64,000 nt of DNA, taken from NCBI GenBank assembly GCA_016717205.1, contig JADKGC010000005.1, positions 496,001 to 560,000 of the forward strand, given 5' to 3'. A program made the position numbers and the translations under genes. Source of the stretch: Candidatus Flexifilum breve. GTDB lineage: Bacteria > Chloroflexota > Anaerolineae > Aggregatilineales > Phototrophicaceae. This document shows positions 50,085 through 57,652 of this stretch, piece by piece. Numbering within the stretch: position 1 is the first letter of the stretch; the number at the start of each line of letters is the position of its first letter. Under the pieces are notes generated by a model. That model saw only the letters and a list, made by a program, of their open reading frames with translations, was not told the DNA's origin and made no database searches.

Positions 50085-51335
50085 ATGGCGAACGCATTCT
50101 CATTCAAAACGTACTACAACCCGTACATCAGCCCGACGACCAATTCGGTGTGGGGCGTGGTGTCGGTGACGGCGAACCAAGCACCGCAGGAAGCGCAGGG
50201 CGCGGTCATCTCGCTGATCTGCGATGTGTCCGGGTCGATGCAGGGTGCAAAGTTCAACAACGCCATCGCCACCGTTGAAGACCTGCTCGAACACGCGCCC
50301 AATGGCATCATGCTGCAAGTCGTGGTCTTTGACGACGATGGCAAAGAAGTCGTGCCGATGACGAATCTCACGCCCGCGGTCAACCGGGCGCAGCTCGTCT
50401 CCCAGTTCCGCTCTAATCTCAAGCGCGTGCAGATTTTCGGCGGCACGTCGATGTCGACGGGGATTGATGTCGCGCTGCAAGCCCAGCGGCAGATCGGCGG
50501 CGGCTATGCCCGCTACGGCATCTTCCTCAGCGACGGGCAGAGCACGGAACCCGAGTCGCATCTCGCACGCGCGGTCAAAGCGGCGGCGGATATGCAGATT
50601 CACCTGTGCGCGTATGGCTACGGCAGCGACTGGAATCCCAACGAGCTGACCAAGATGGCGCAGATCACCAACGGGTGGATGCCCAAGGCCGTCCCGCAGC
50701 CCGAAGCCCTGCGCGAAGAGTTCGCGACTTCGATCGTCAAGATGGCGAATACGGTCGCCAGTGACGTGGCGCTCAACTTGTGGACGCCGACGGGCGCGCG
50801 CATTCTGTCGCTCTCGCAGGCGTATCCCGACTGGGTGAAGGGCGAAGCCGCCCCGCAGGGCGATGATCACACGTGGGTTGTGCCCGTGCCGCCCATGTCC
50901 ACCAAAGATCACCGCGACTTCATCGTCCACGTCGAGTTGGCCTCGGTCGGCGCGCGCGTGGTGGCGATGAAACCCTCGGTCGTGTACGTGGCGGGCGGGC
51001 AGCGCATCGAAGAAAAAGGCGATCAGGCCACCTGGATGATCCTCGAACAGACGCATGAGACCGAAAAGTCGAATCAGGTCAATGCGGTCGTCGCGGGCTA
51101 TCTCGGACAGGGGCAGTTAGCGGCCTCGACCCGCGCCATGACTGAAGCCCTGCAAGCGGGCGACGCGAAGGCAGCGGAACGCCATCGCACCGAAGCGTTG
51201 GAGATCGCGCAGGCGGTGGGCAATCGGCAGATGACGCAGGTGCTGGAACAGGCGGGCGCGGGCAGCGAAGTCGCCCGCAAGACCGCCGCGCTCGGCACAT
51301 CTACGGTCAGCCTGACGGAAGAAGACGAGGCGTAA
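50085..51335 (+). CDS. von Willebrand A domain protein
   Basis: The ATG follows GGGGA. The 416-residue cytoplasmic protein has a vWA domain (about 40-215) with an intact MIDAS motif CDVSGSM (Asp47, Ser49, Ser51), a Thr in GGTSMSTG and FLSDGQS. A second beta-rich domain (220-320, with WVVPVPPMSTKDHRDFIVHVELA) and a helical tail follow. This is the arrangement of vWA proteins that bind ligands in kinase/phosphatase modules such as the TerY group. It lies between the kinase and PP2C genes. Confidence 0.88.
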   Translation: MANAFSFKTYYNPYISPTTNSVWGVVSVTANQAPQEAQGAVISLICDVSGSMQGAKFNNAIATVEDLLEHAPNGIMLQVVVFDDDGKEVVPMTNLTPAVNRAQLVSQFRSNLKRVQIFGGTSMSTGIDVALQAQRQIGGGYARYGIFLSDGQSTEPESHLARAVKAAADMQIHLCAYGYGSDWNPNELTKMAQITNGWMPKAVPQPEALREEFATSIVKMANTVASDVALNLWTPTGARILSLSQAYPDWVKGEAAPQGDDHTWVVPVPPMSTKDHRDFIVHVELASVGARVVAMKPSVVYVAGGQRIEEKGDQATWMILEQTHETEKSNQVNAVVAGYLGQGQLAASTRAMTEALQAGDAKAAERHRTEALEIAQAVGNRQMTQVLEQAGAGSEVARKTAALGTSTVSLTEEDEA

Positions 51336-51344
51336 CCTCACCCC

Positions 51345-51573
51345 CCAGCCCCCTCTCCAGAAGGCGAGTGGGTGAAGAACAGTCTAAGCAAGTCCCCTCT
51401 CCACCCGGAGAGGGGATTTAGGGGTGAGGTGATTGGACGCGCAAAAGCGCGTCCGCAAATCAAATGATTTACCCCACCCCCGACCCTTCCCCGAATTCAG
51501 GGAGGGGAGCCAGCAAAAGCGTGTACTCTCCCCTCTCCCCGCTTGCGTGGGAGAGGGGCTGGGGGTGAGGGGT
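51345..51573. repeat. Repeat-filled gap: CCCCTCTCC hairpins and inverted family B copy
   Basis: The gap 51336-51674 contains a CTCTCCAGAAGGCGAG-type arm, a paired GGAGAGGGGATTTAGGGG arm, a short GGACGCGC/GCGCGTCC palindrome (51435-51453) and the family B unit inverted at 51471-51573. No gene is visible. Confidence 0.65.
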
Positions 51574-51674
51574 TAATAAGCACCCTCATGCCTAGCCCAA
51601 CTCTTGGAGGGTTGAGCAGTATACGTCACAATTGGCGCCGCAAACGAAATGCGTGTTTCTGGCGGAGAATCTCT

Positions 51675-52175
51675 ATGACCGACGCGGCGGGAAAAGCGTG
51701 TCCCCGATGCGGACACACGAATAAACTGACGGCGAAGAACTGCACCCAGTGCGGGTCGCCGTTTTATCTCGCCGACGTGCAGGGCGAAATGCGCAAACGC
51801 TGTGCCGCGTGCGGGCACTTCAACCGCCTGACGGCCAACGTATGTACGCGCTGCGGGGCAGCCTACGCCAAAGTGCAGATCGCGGCCCGCGGCCACAAAC
51901 AGAAGTGGTGTCCGCAGTGCGGCGCACCGCGCAAAATGACCGCTAAAGCGTGCTCTCGCTGCGGCTACCGCTTCGTGATCCGCCCCGCGGAAGCGCCCAT
52001 CGTCCAATCCGATCAACTGTCTGAGCCGAAGAAAGTCATCGCGCCGCCGGATATTGACGGCGAACCCGCCCCTTACATCTCGCCCGACGAATTGCGCAAA
52101 ATCCGCCTTGGTGAGCGTGAATCTGCTGATACCTTCCTGCGCGCCATGCAGAACCTGTTGAGGAAGAAACCGTGA
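51675..52175 (+). CDS. Triple zinc-ribbon protein
   Basis: The ATG at 51675 has GGAG upstream; the longer reading frame starts inside a repeat and is rejected. The 166-residue protein has three zinc ribbons with Cys at 9/12/23/26, 43/46/57/60 and 79/82/93/96, each with RC/TQC-G-type knuckles. A Pro-rich linker and a C-terminal helix with ISPDELRKIRLGERESADTFLRAM follow. There is no enzyme domain, so an adaptor role is likely. It overlaps the PP2C start by four bases, so the two are translationally coupled. Confidence 0.85.
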   Translation: MTDAAGKACPRCGHTNKLTAKNCTQCGSPFYLADVQGEMRKRCAACGHFNRLTANVCTRCGAAYAKVQIAARGHKQKWCPQCGAPRKMTAKACSRCGYRFVIRPAEAPIVQSDQLSEPKKVIAPPDIDGEPAPYISPDELRKIRLGERESADTFLRAMQNLLRKKP

Positions 52176-53107
52176 AAGTCTACCAGTACGAAATGGCGTC
52201 GATTGATCACCCAGAACGCTGCGAAGATGCCGCCATGACCTTCGTCGGCGATGAGGACAACGCCCCTGTGTTCGCGGCCATCGACGGGATGGGCGGGCAT
52301 CAGCGCACGTTAGCCGATGGCCGTGTGATCACCGGGCGGGAAGCCGCATTGATTGTCCGCGAAACGCTGGTCGAGGATTTGCAGCATCTGCCGCGCGACG
52401 TGTCCGCGGATCCCGGCGGTGAAGCGCAGACCAAAGCCATCGCGGCGATCAAGCGCGCGCACGACCGCATCCGCCGCGAACTCAATGACGAGTCCGAGCA
52501 TCCGCTCAATCAGCGGGTGGGCGCGGTGGCGACAGTATGCGTGGTGTGCGAAAACGGGAAGCGCCTGCTCACGGCGCAGGTCGGCGACACGCGCGGCTAT
52601 CTGGTCAGCGGTGGCGAACTGCTCCAACTGTGCTATGACGAGGACAATATTCAATATCTGGTCGATCAGGGACAGTTGAGCGAAGAGGACGGCGCGACGC
52701 TCAGCGAGATTCTCAACAGCTATGACGGCGTCAACGAGCCCAAACTGAGCGGCACGGTGCAGATCGGCGGCAACCCGTATGAGCTGTATATCGCGTGGCG
52801 CTGGTTTCTGGTCGGCAACACGGTGCTGAAGATCCCCGCTGCTAACATCGTGATTCGCACGCTCGGCGTGTACGATGACGAACCAACGCCGCAGGTTTCG
52901 CGCATTGAATTGTCTGAGGGTGATCGACTCTATCTGTGCTCGGATGGCGCGTACAAGAACCTGACCGATGCCGAAATGCTGACGCACATCCTCGAAGCGG
53001 ATGATCCCGCGCAGGCGATTGGCAGTGCCGCCTATGCCCGCTCGCAGTCGACGGAGAACCGCCGCAGCACACAGGATGACATCACTGCCGTGCTGGTGGA
53101 GTTGTAG
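52172..53107 (+). CDS. PP2C-type Ser/Thr protein phosphatase
   Basis: This 311-residue metal-dependent phosphatase would remove phosphate groups added by the PknG-like kinase. Metal-binding motifs are RCEDAAM (Asp19), AAIDGMGGH (Asp38), VGDTRGY, YLCSDGAYKNL and RRSTQDDITAVLVEL. A gap of about 60 residues around the YVDQ-like LVDQGQLSEEDGATLSE region and the following IGGNPYELYIAWRW segment is longer than in simple PP2Cs. No membrane helix is present, unlike mycobacterial PstP. The start GTG overlaps the preceding stop. Confidence 0.92.
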   Translation: MKVYQYEMASIDHPERCEDAAMTFVGDEDNAPVFAAIDGMGGHQRTLADGRVITGREAALIVRETLVEDLQHLPRDVSADPGGEAQTKAIAAIKRAHDRIRRELNDESEHPLNQRVGAVATVCVVCENGKRLLTAQVGDTRGYLVSGGELLQLCYDEDNIQYLVDQGQLSEEDGATLSEILNSYDGVNEPKLSGTVQIGGNPYELYIAWRWFLVGNTVLKIPAANIVIRTLGVYDDEPTPQVSRIELSEGDRLYLCSDGAYKNLTDAEMLTHILEADDPAQAIGSAAYARSQSTENRRSTQDDITAVLVEL

Positions 53108-53114
53108 AGATCTG

Positions 53115-53320
53115 ACCCCACCCCCACCCCCAACCCCTCCCCGAATTCGGTTGAGGGGAGACAACATCGTTGGCCAAGCCGAATTTGTTTTCGTAGGGAC
53201 GCGATTTAGCGCGTCCGCTGCCATTTTGAGAGCGATGAGAAAGGTTCTTGTAGGGACAAGGCGTGCCTTGTCCTCTATGTCCTTCTCAAAAAATCAGGAC
53301 GAGGCATGCCTCGTCCCTAC
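53115..53320. repeat. Repeat-filled gap: family B, single arm and 71-bp double palindrome
   Basis: In order: a family B partial (53115-53160, with CCCCGAATTCGG), a GTAGGGACGCG...CGTCCGC arm (53193-53218) and the 71-bp double palindrome (53250-53320) matching 36761-36833. A CTCCTAGAGGGAG hairpin (53397-53409) follows. No gene is seen between 53108 and 53431. Confidence 0.65.
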
Positions 53321-53431
53321 AGTTGATCCCCGGATTGAACAATCTGTTTATCGCGTCCAAGGCTGCTGTTGAGCGCAAACCTCACCCCTAGCCCCTCTCC
53401 TAGAGGGAGAGGGGAACTGAGCGCACTGCCG

Positions 53432-54070
53432 CTAGTATCCGACTGTGAAGCGCCCGCCGATGTGCTGCGGGTTTTCCAGCTCGTTGACCAGCGCCGTGGC
53501 GAAGTCCGCATTGGAGATCGTCGAGTTGCCCTCGGCGTCGAACAGCAGATTATCCGTCGCAGTGCGGAATGTCCCCTTGGCCGGGCCGGGGAAAATGACG
53601 ATTGAGGGGGTGGCAACGGTCCAGGCCAGCTCGCCCGCCGGGAGGCTGCGATACAGGTTCAGCACTTCGCGGTAGGCCAGCGATTCCGGGCGATATTCGG
53701 CGGGGAACTGCGGCGTATCCACTAGCGCGACACCCGGCGCGACTTCGAGGCTGCCCGCGCCACCCACGGAGAGCACGCGCTTGACGCCCGCCGCCTTCAC
53801 ACCCGCGATGAACGCCTGCGCGGTCGCCACGCTTGACTCGATGTTCGCGCGATCCACCACCGAGCTGATGACCGCCTCATGCCCGGCGACCAGCTTGGTC
53901 ACCGCCGCGCTGTCACCCGCGTCGCCCGCCTGCACGGTCAAATTGGCATGCTGCACAGTGATTTTCGCCGGGTGGCGCACAATCGCCGTCACCTGATGAC
54001 CACGGGCCAATAGTTCCTGCAAAATCGCCCCACCCACCATGCCGCTCGCGCCAAACAGTGCTACCTTCAT
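53432..54070 (-). CDS. NAD(P)-binding oxidoreductase (NmrA/YwnB-like)
   Basis: The 212-residue protein has an N-terminal Rossmann fold KVALFGASGMVGGAILQELLARGHQVTAIVRHP, then TVQAGDAGD, AVISSV and RVLSVGGAGSL, typical of atypical SDR/NmrA-like NAD(P)H-binding proteins. There is no classical YxxxK catalytic pair, so it may be a reductase of quinone-like substrates or a redox sensor. It is divergent from an HxlR regulator, a common pairing. GGAG precedes the ATG. Confidence 0.88.
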   Translation of the reverse strand: MKVALFGASGMVGGAILQELLARGHQVTAIVRHPAKITVQHANLTVQAGDAGDSAAVTKLVAGHEAVISSVVDRANIESSVATAQAFIAGVKAAGVKRVLSVGGAGSLEVAPGVALVDTPQFPAEYRPESLAYREVLNLYRSLPAGELAWTVATPSIVIFPGPAKGTFRTATDNLLFDAEGNSTISNADFATALVNELENPQHIGGRFTVGY

Positions 54071-54125
54071 TGATTTGTGCTCCCGTGTTATACTGTAGAA
54101 TGACAGTAACTATAAGTAACTTAGT

Positions 54126-54154
54126 CACTTTGGGCAAGTAGGCACTCCAAAGTG
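54126..54154. promoter_or_regulatory. Inverted repeat CACTTTGG - 13 bp - CCAAAGTG
   Basis: Perfect 8-bp arms lie in the 125-base gap between the oxidoreductase and the HxlR regulator. GTAACTATA direct repeats (54111 and 54171) frame it. It is a probable HxlR operator. Confidence 0.55.
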
Positions 54155-54195
54155 CTCTACTTACTTTGAGGTAACTATAGCGAAGGCAGACAGCC

Positions 54196-54588
54196 ATGCT
54201 CGCAGAAGCACCCCGCACGTTTGATGCTTATCGGGAAATTTGCCCCACTCGCGCCGCGTTGGATCGCATCGCCGACAAGTGGACGGTGCTGGTCGTCGGC
54301 GTGCTGCTGGACGGCCAACCACAGCGCTTTTCAGCGATTCAGCGGCGCATCGAGGGTATCAGCCAGAAGATGCTCACCAAGACGCTGCGCACGCTGGAAC
54401 GCGACGGTCTGGTCGAGCGGCACATCTACCCGGAAGTCCCGCCGCGCGTGGAGTATCAGCTTACGGCGCTCGGCAAATCGCTCTCCACGCTCATCAACGC
54501 CGTGCAGGCGTGGGCAGAGAGCCACATGGAGGATATTCTCGCAGCGCAGGCGCTTTACGACCAGCGCGGCGAGCCCGTTGACGAATAG
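54196..54588 (+). CDS. HxlR-family transcriptional regulator
   Basis: The 130-residue winged helix protein has REICPTRAALDRIADKWTVLVVGVLL with the conserved Cys16 that many family members use to sense electrophiles or oxidants, then the wing GISQKMLTKTLRTLERDGLVERH and YPEVPPRVEYQLT. It likely represses or activates the divergent NAD(P)-binding gene. The ribosome site is weak. A helical tail (AWAESHMEDILAAQAL) would form the dimer interface. Confidence 0.93.
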   Translation: MLAEAPRTFDAYREICPTRAALDRIADKWTVLVVGVLLDGQPQRFSAIQRRIEGISQKMLTKTLRTLERDGLVERHIYPEVPPRVEYQLTALGKSLSTLINAVQAWAESHMEDILAAQALYDQRGEPVDE

Positions 54589-54730
54589 GCACGCCTCTGC
54601 CCTGCTGTCTGACCGCTATTTGCGGGTCAAATGCCCCCAATTTGGGCAAGGTGCCTCAAGATTTGATGTGTTCTTAACATTTCGGTGGTAATAATTAGGG
54701 GTGTATCTTTGATAAAGAGAGGTTTACACC

Positions 54731-56059
54731 ATGCGTAAACTCGTTTTCCTCGCCTTCGTGGCACTCTTCGTCATGGCCGGAGCGGTCATGGCACAGGATG
54801 ATCTGGCGAACGTCGATCCGTCGGGACAGACCATCGCTTACTGGCATCAGTTCAGCAACGCTCAAGCCGAAACCATGACTGCCATCATCGAGCAGTTCAA
54901 CAGCACAAATGAATGGGGCATCACCGTCGAAGCGACGGCGCAGGGCAGCTACAACGACATCGCCGATCTGGTCAACGCGGGCATCGTCAGCGGTGAGCTG
55001 CCGAACCTCGCGGCGGGCTACGCCAACAACGCCGCCAGCTACGCCCGTGACGGCGTGGTCGTCGACGTGGCGCAGTATTGGAACAGCCCGGACTGGGGTC
55101 TGAGCGCGGACGCGCTGGGCGACTTCCGCACCAACCTCGTCGAATTCAACACGGCGGCGGATGGTCAGGTGCTGGCCTTCCCGCACCAGTTCTCGGCGCA
55201 GGTGATGGTCTACAATCCCGCCATGCTCAGCGAACTCGGCTATGATGCCGCGCCGACCACCGTCGAAGACTTCAAGGCGATTGCATGCGCCGCGAACGAC
55301 CTGACGACTGAAGCGGGCGGCGATGTTCAGGGCTTCCCGATCACGACCGACGCCTCGGCGTTCGAATCGTGGGTCGCCAGCATGGGCGGCAGCATCTATG
55401 ACGCCGACGCGGGCGCGTTCACGTTCGCGGACAATCAGGCGGTTGCGGACACCCTCGCGCTGTACAAAGACCTGTACGACAGCGGCTGCGGCTACATCCC
55501 GGCGGAACGCTTTGCCGAACAGGCGGATTTCGGCCTCGGCCTGAACCCGTTCTTCGTGACGAGCACCGCGGGCTTCACCTTCATCAAGCAGGCGCTGGTC
55601 GATAACAGCGCGGCCTTCGACTTCCAAGTCGGGTCGTTCCCCTACACCGAAGGCAACCAGACGGTGCAGGTGTTCGTCCCCAGCATCATCATGTTCCAGA
55701 GCACGCCGGAAGAACAGCTCGCGAGCTGGTTGTTCCTCAAGTACCTGATTTCGCCGGAAGTCGCCGCGATGTGGAGCGCCGGTTCGGGCTACTTCAACCC
55801 CATCCCGTCGACCTCGGAAATGATGACCGAAGACATGTTCACGGCGTATTCGAGCATTTACCCGTATTTCACCGCGGCGAATGAACTGCTCGGCAGCGGC
55901 GTGACCCTGTACAGCAGCCCGTCGATCAGCGCGTACGGCACGGTGCGCGGCGCGATCAGCGAAGCGATTGCCAACGTCACCACCAACGGCATGAGCGTCG
56001 AAGATGCGGTCGCGACGCTGCAAGCCGCCGCCGATCAAGCGGTCGCTGACAGCCAGTAA
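54731..56059 (+). CDS. Orphan ABC substrate-binding protein (UgpB/sugar type)
   Basis: The 442-residue protein has a signal peptide (MRKLVFLAFVALFVMAG, cleavage near VMAQ/D). The family 1 pattern is TIAYWHQFSNAQAETMTAI, GSYNDIADLVNAG, LAFPHQFSAQVMVYNPAML and WLFLKYLISPEVAA, closest to glycerol-3-phosphate/sugar-binding proteins. No permeases or ATPase adjoin it in the window, so it either shares a transporter elsewhere or is a stray copy. GAGAGG lies upstream of the ATG. Confidence 0.9.
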   Translation: MRKLVFLAFVALFVMAGAVMAQDDLANVDPSGQTIAYWHQFSNAQAETMTAIIEQFNSTNEWGITVEATAQGSYNDIADLVNAGIVSGELPNLAAGYANNAASYARDGVVVDVAQYWNSPDWGLSADALGDFRTNLVEFNTAADGQVLAFPHQFSAQVMVYNPAMLSELGYDAAPTTVEDFKAIACAANDLTTEAGGDVQGFPITTDASAFESWVASMGGSIYDADAGAFTFADNQAVADTLALYKDLYDSGCGYIPAERFAEQADFGLGLNPFFVTSTAGFTFIKQALVDNSAAFDFQVGSFPYTEGNQTVQVFVPSIIMFQSTPEEQLASWLFLKYLISPEVAAMWSAGSGYFNPIPSTSEMMTEDMFTAYSSIYPYFTAANELLGSGVTLYSSPSISAYGTVRGAISEAIANVTTNGMSVEDAVATLQAAADQAVADSQ

Positions 56060-56066
56060 GTCACAT

Positions 56067-56157
56067 AGGACTGAGATAGGACTGAGGACTGAGTAAAAAA
56101 GGGCTGAGGCGCAAGACAGACTGTCTTCCCTCAGTCCTCAGCCCTCAGTCCTATTTT
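56067..56157. repeat. AGGACTGAG/CTCAGTCCT long inverted repeat, second copy
   Basis: The same design as 14729-14851: GGACTGAG units with an A-run, a short GGCTGAGG...CTGTCTTCCC middle, and CTCAGTCC units. It overlaps and supplies the stop codon of the DtxR gene at 56151. Confidence 0.7.
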
Positions 56158-56828
56158 GTTTCCTTCACGCGGATCATCTCGGCGAGGTTGTGCCCGATGA
56201 TGCGAAACTCCCGCCCCAACTTGAGCTGAATCGGCCCATTGAACGGCGCGGCGTGCAAGATCTCGAACTGCGCGCCGGGTTTGAGGTGCAGCGCGCCCAG
56301 ATATTCGAGGCGATCCGGTTCGCGGGTGCGCACGCGGGTGAGTTCCAGCATCACAGTGTGCGGCGCTTCGCTGAGCAGAATATCGTCCATGGGTGGCAGG
56401 TCGCCTTCCGGCGTGGGGATCGGTTCGCCGTGCGGACAATGCGTCGGGTAACCCGCCATCATGGCCATGCGGTCGGCGACGGATTCGCTCAACACGCGGC
56501 TGATGCGATCCGCTTCGGCATGAACTTCGTGCCAGCCAAAGCCCATCACCCGTTCGAGGAATGCTTCGACAATCCGCTGGTGGCGGAGCTGCTTTAAGGC
56601 TTCGCGTTCACCCACCGGCGTCAGACGGATGCCTTGATACGGCTCGTGGAAGAGCATGCCCATGTCGCGCAGCCGCGTCACCATGCGGTTGACTGCCGGG
56701 GCACTCACATTGATGATGTCGGCAAGGGCGGACGTACTGACAAACCCCTCCCGCTGGCCGTCGCTCAGGCGGTAGATTTGGATGAGGTAGTCCCGTTCGC
56801 GCGCCGTCGGATTGAGGTCATCGGTCAT
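56151..56828 (-). CDS. DtxR/MntR-family metal-dependent regulator
   Basis: The 225-residue protein has a winged helix (RERDYLIQIYRLSDGQREGFVSTSALADIINVSAPAVNRM region, 8-60), a dimerisation/metal domain with HQRIVEAFLERVMGFGWHEVHAEADRI and a C-terminal FeoA/SH3-like domain (about 150-225). His and Glu residues of that stretch are typical ligands for Fe or Mn. One base separates it from the upstream metallophosphoesterase gene, so they are co-transcribed. Its targets are unknown. Confidence 0.93.
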   Translation of the reverse strand: MTDDLNPTARERDYLIQIYRLSDGQREGFVSTSALADIINVSAPAVNRMVTRLRDMGMLFHEPYQGIRLTPVGEREALKQLRHQRIVEAFLERVMGFGWHEVHAEADRISRVLSESVADRMAMMAGYPTHCPHGEPIPTPEGDLPPMDDILLSEAPHTVMLELTRVRTREPDRLEYLGALHLKPGAQFEILHAAPFNGPIQLKLGREFRIIGHNLAEMIRVKETK

Positions 56829-56829
56829 G

Positions 56830-57561
56830 TTACCAGCCGTGTTCGAGGCGTGAGATCAACCGCTCCGGCATATCGAATTTACGCATACGGGCTTGCACGG
56901 CCTTGATGTTGTAGGGCACGCGGCGATGCTCAAACTGATTGGTTTCCACGTCGAGAATGGCATAGGCGGCATCGGGATTCGCATCACGCGGCTGGCCCAC
57001 GCTGCCGGGGTTGATGATCTGGCGGTGACCATTCAAACGGATACGCTGGCGGTACACAGGCGCGACCGCTTCGGTATCGCCCTGCTCGTCCATCTGCTCG
57101 TAAATGATCGGCTGGTGCGTGTGCCCCACCAGACAATAAGAGGTTTCAAAATGCGAGAAATTCAGCGCGGCGATCAGCGGCTCTAGGATGTATTCCCACA
57201 CGGGTTCGCGGGGGCTGCCATGCGCCAGCGTGTAATTGCCGATGACGAAGGTCGTCGGCAGCGCTTCGAGATAAGCGAGATTTTCGGCAGTGAGGGTGTC
57301 ACGCGTCCAATCGACCGCTTTGCGCGCATCCGGATTGAAGGTACGAATGTCGAGGCGACCGAGCGCTGCCCAGTCATGGTTCCCCGCGAGGCACAAATGC
57401 GGCAGTGTCTTGAGCAGATCAACACACTCGTTCGGATCAGGACCATAGCCCACGACATCACCCAAACACCAGACGTATTCCCACTCGTTGCGGGCATCAG
57501 CCAGCACGGTTTCAAAAGCGGTGAGGTTGGCATGAATGTCGGAAATGACTAGTACGCGCAT
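56830..57561 (-). CDS. Metallophosphoesterase (YfcE/MPP-like)
   Basis: The 243-residue enzyme has the full metallophosphatase signature: LVISDIHANLTAFE, LGDVVGYGPDPNECVDLL, LAGNHDWAALG, LVGHTHQP and INPGSVGQPRD. These coordinate two metals, commonly Mn or Zn. It hydrolyses a phosphodiester or phosphomonoester in the cytoplasm; the substrate is not identifiable. It precedes the DtxR gene in the same transcript, so its expression may be tied to metal status. Confidence 0.95.
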   Translation of the reverse strand: MRVLVISDIHANLTAFETVLADARNEWEYVWCLGDVVGYGPDPNECVDLLKTLPHLCLAGNHDWAALGRLDIRTFNPDARKAVDWTRDTLTAENLAYLEALPTTFVIGNYTLAHGSPREPVWEYILEPLIAALNFSHFETSYCLVGHTHQPIIYEQMDEQGDTEAVAPVYRQRIRLNGHRQIINPGSVGQPRDANPDAAYAILDVETNQFEHRRVPYNIKAVQARMRKFDMPERLISRLEHGW

Positions 57562-57652
57562 ACACTATCGTTCCATACGGCGAAAACGGCTTCAAACTCG
57601 ATAATACCACGCTTTCTTCAACGGTACGAATTAATGTTTGTTGAAAGGTAGC

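Noticed and set aside
51543..51674. N-terminal 44 codons of the triple zinc-ribbon frame
   Set aside because: They lie largely in the family B repeat, and a GGAG ribosome site precedes the internal ATG at 51675.
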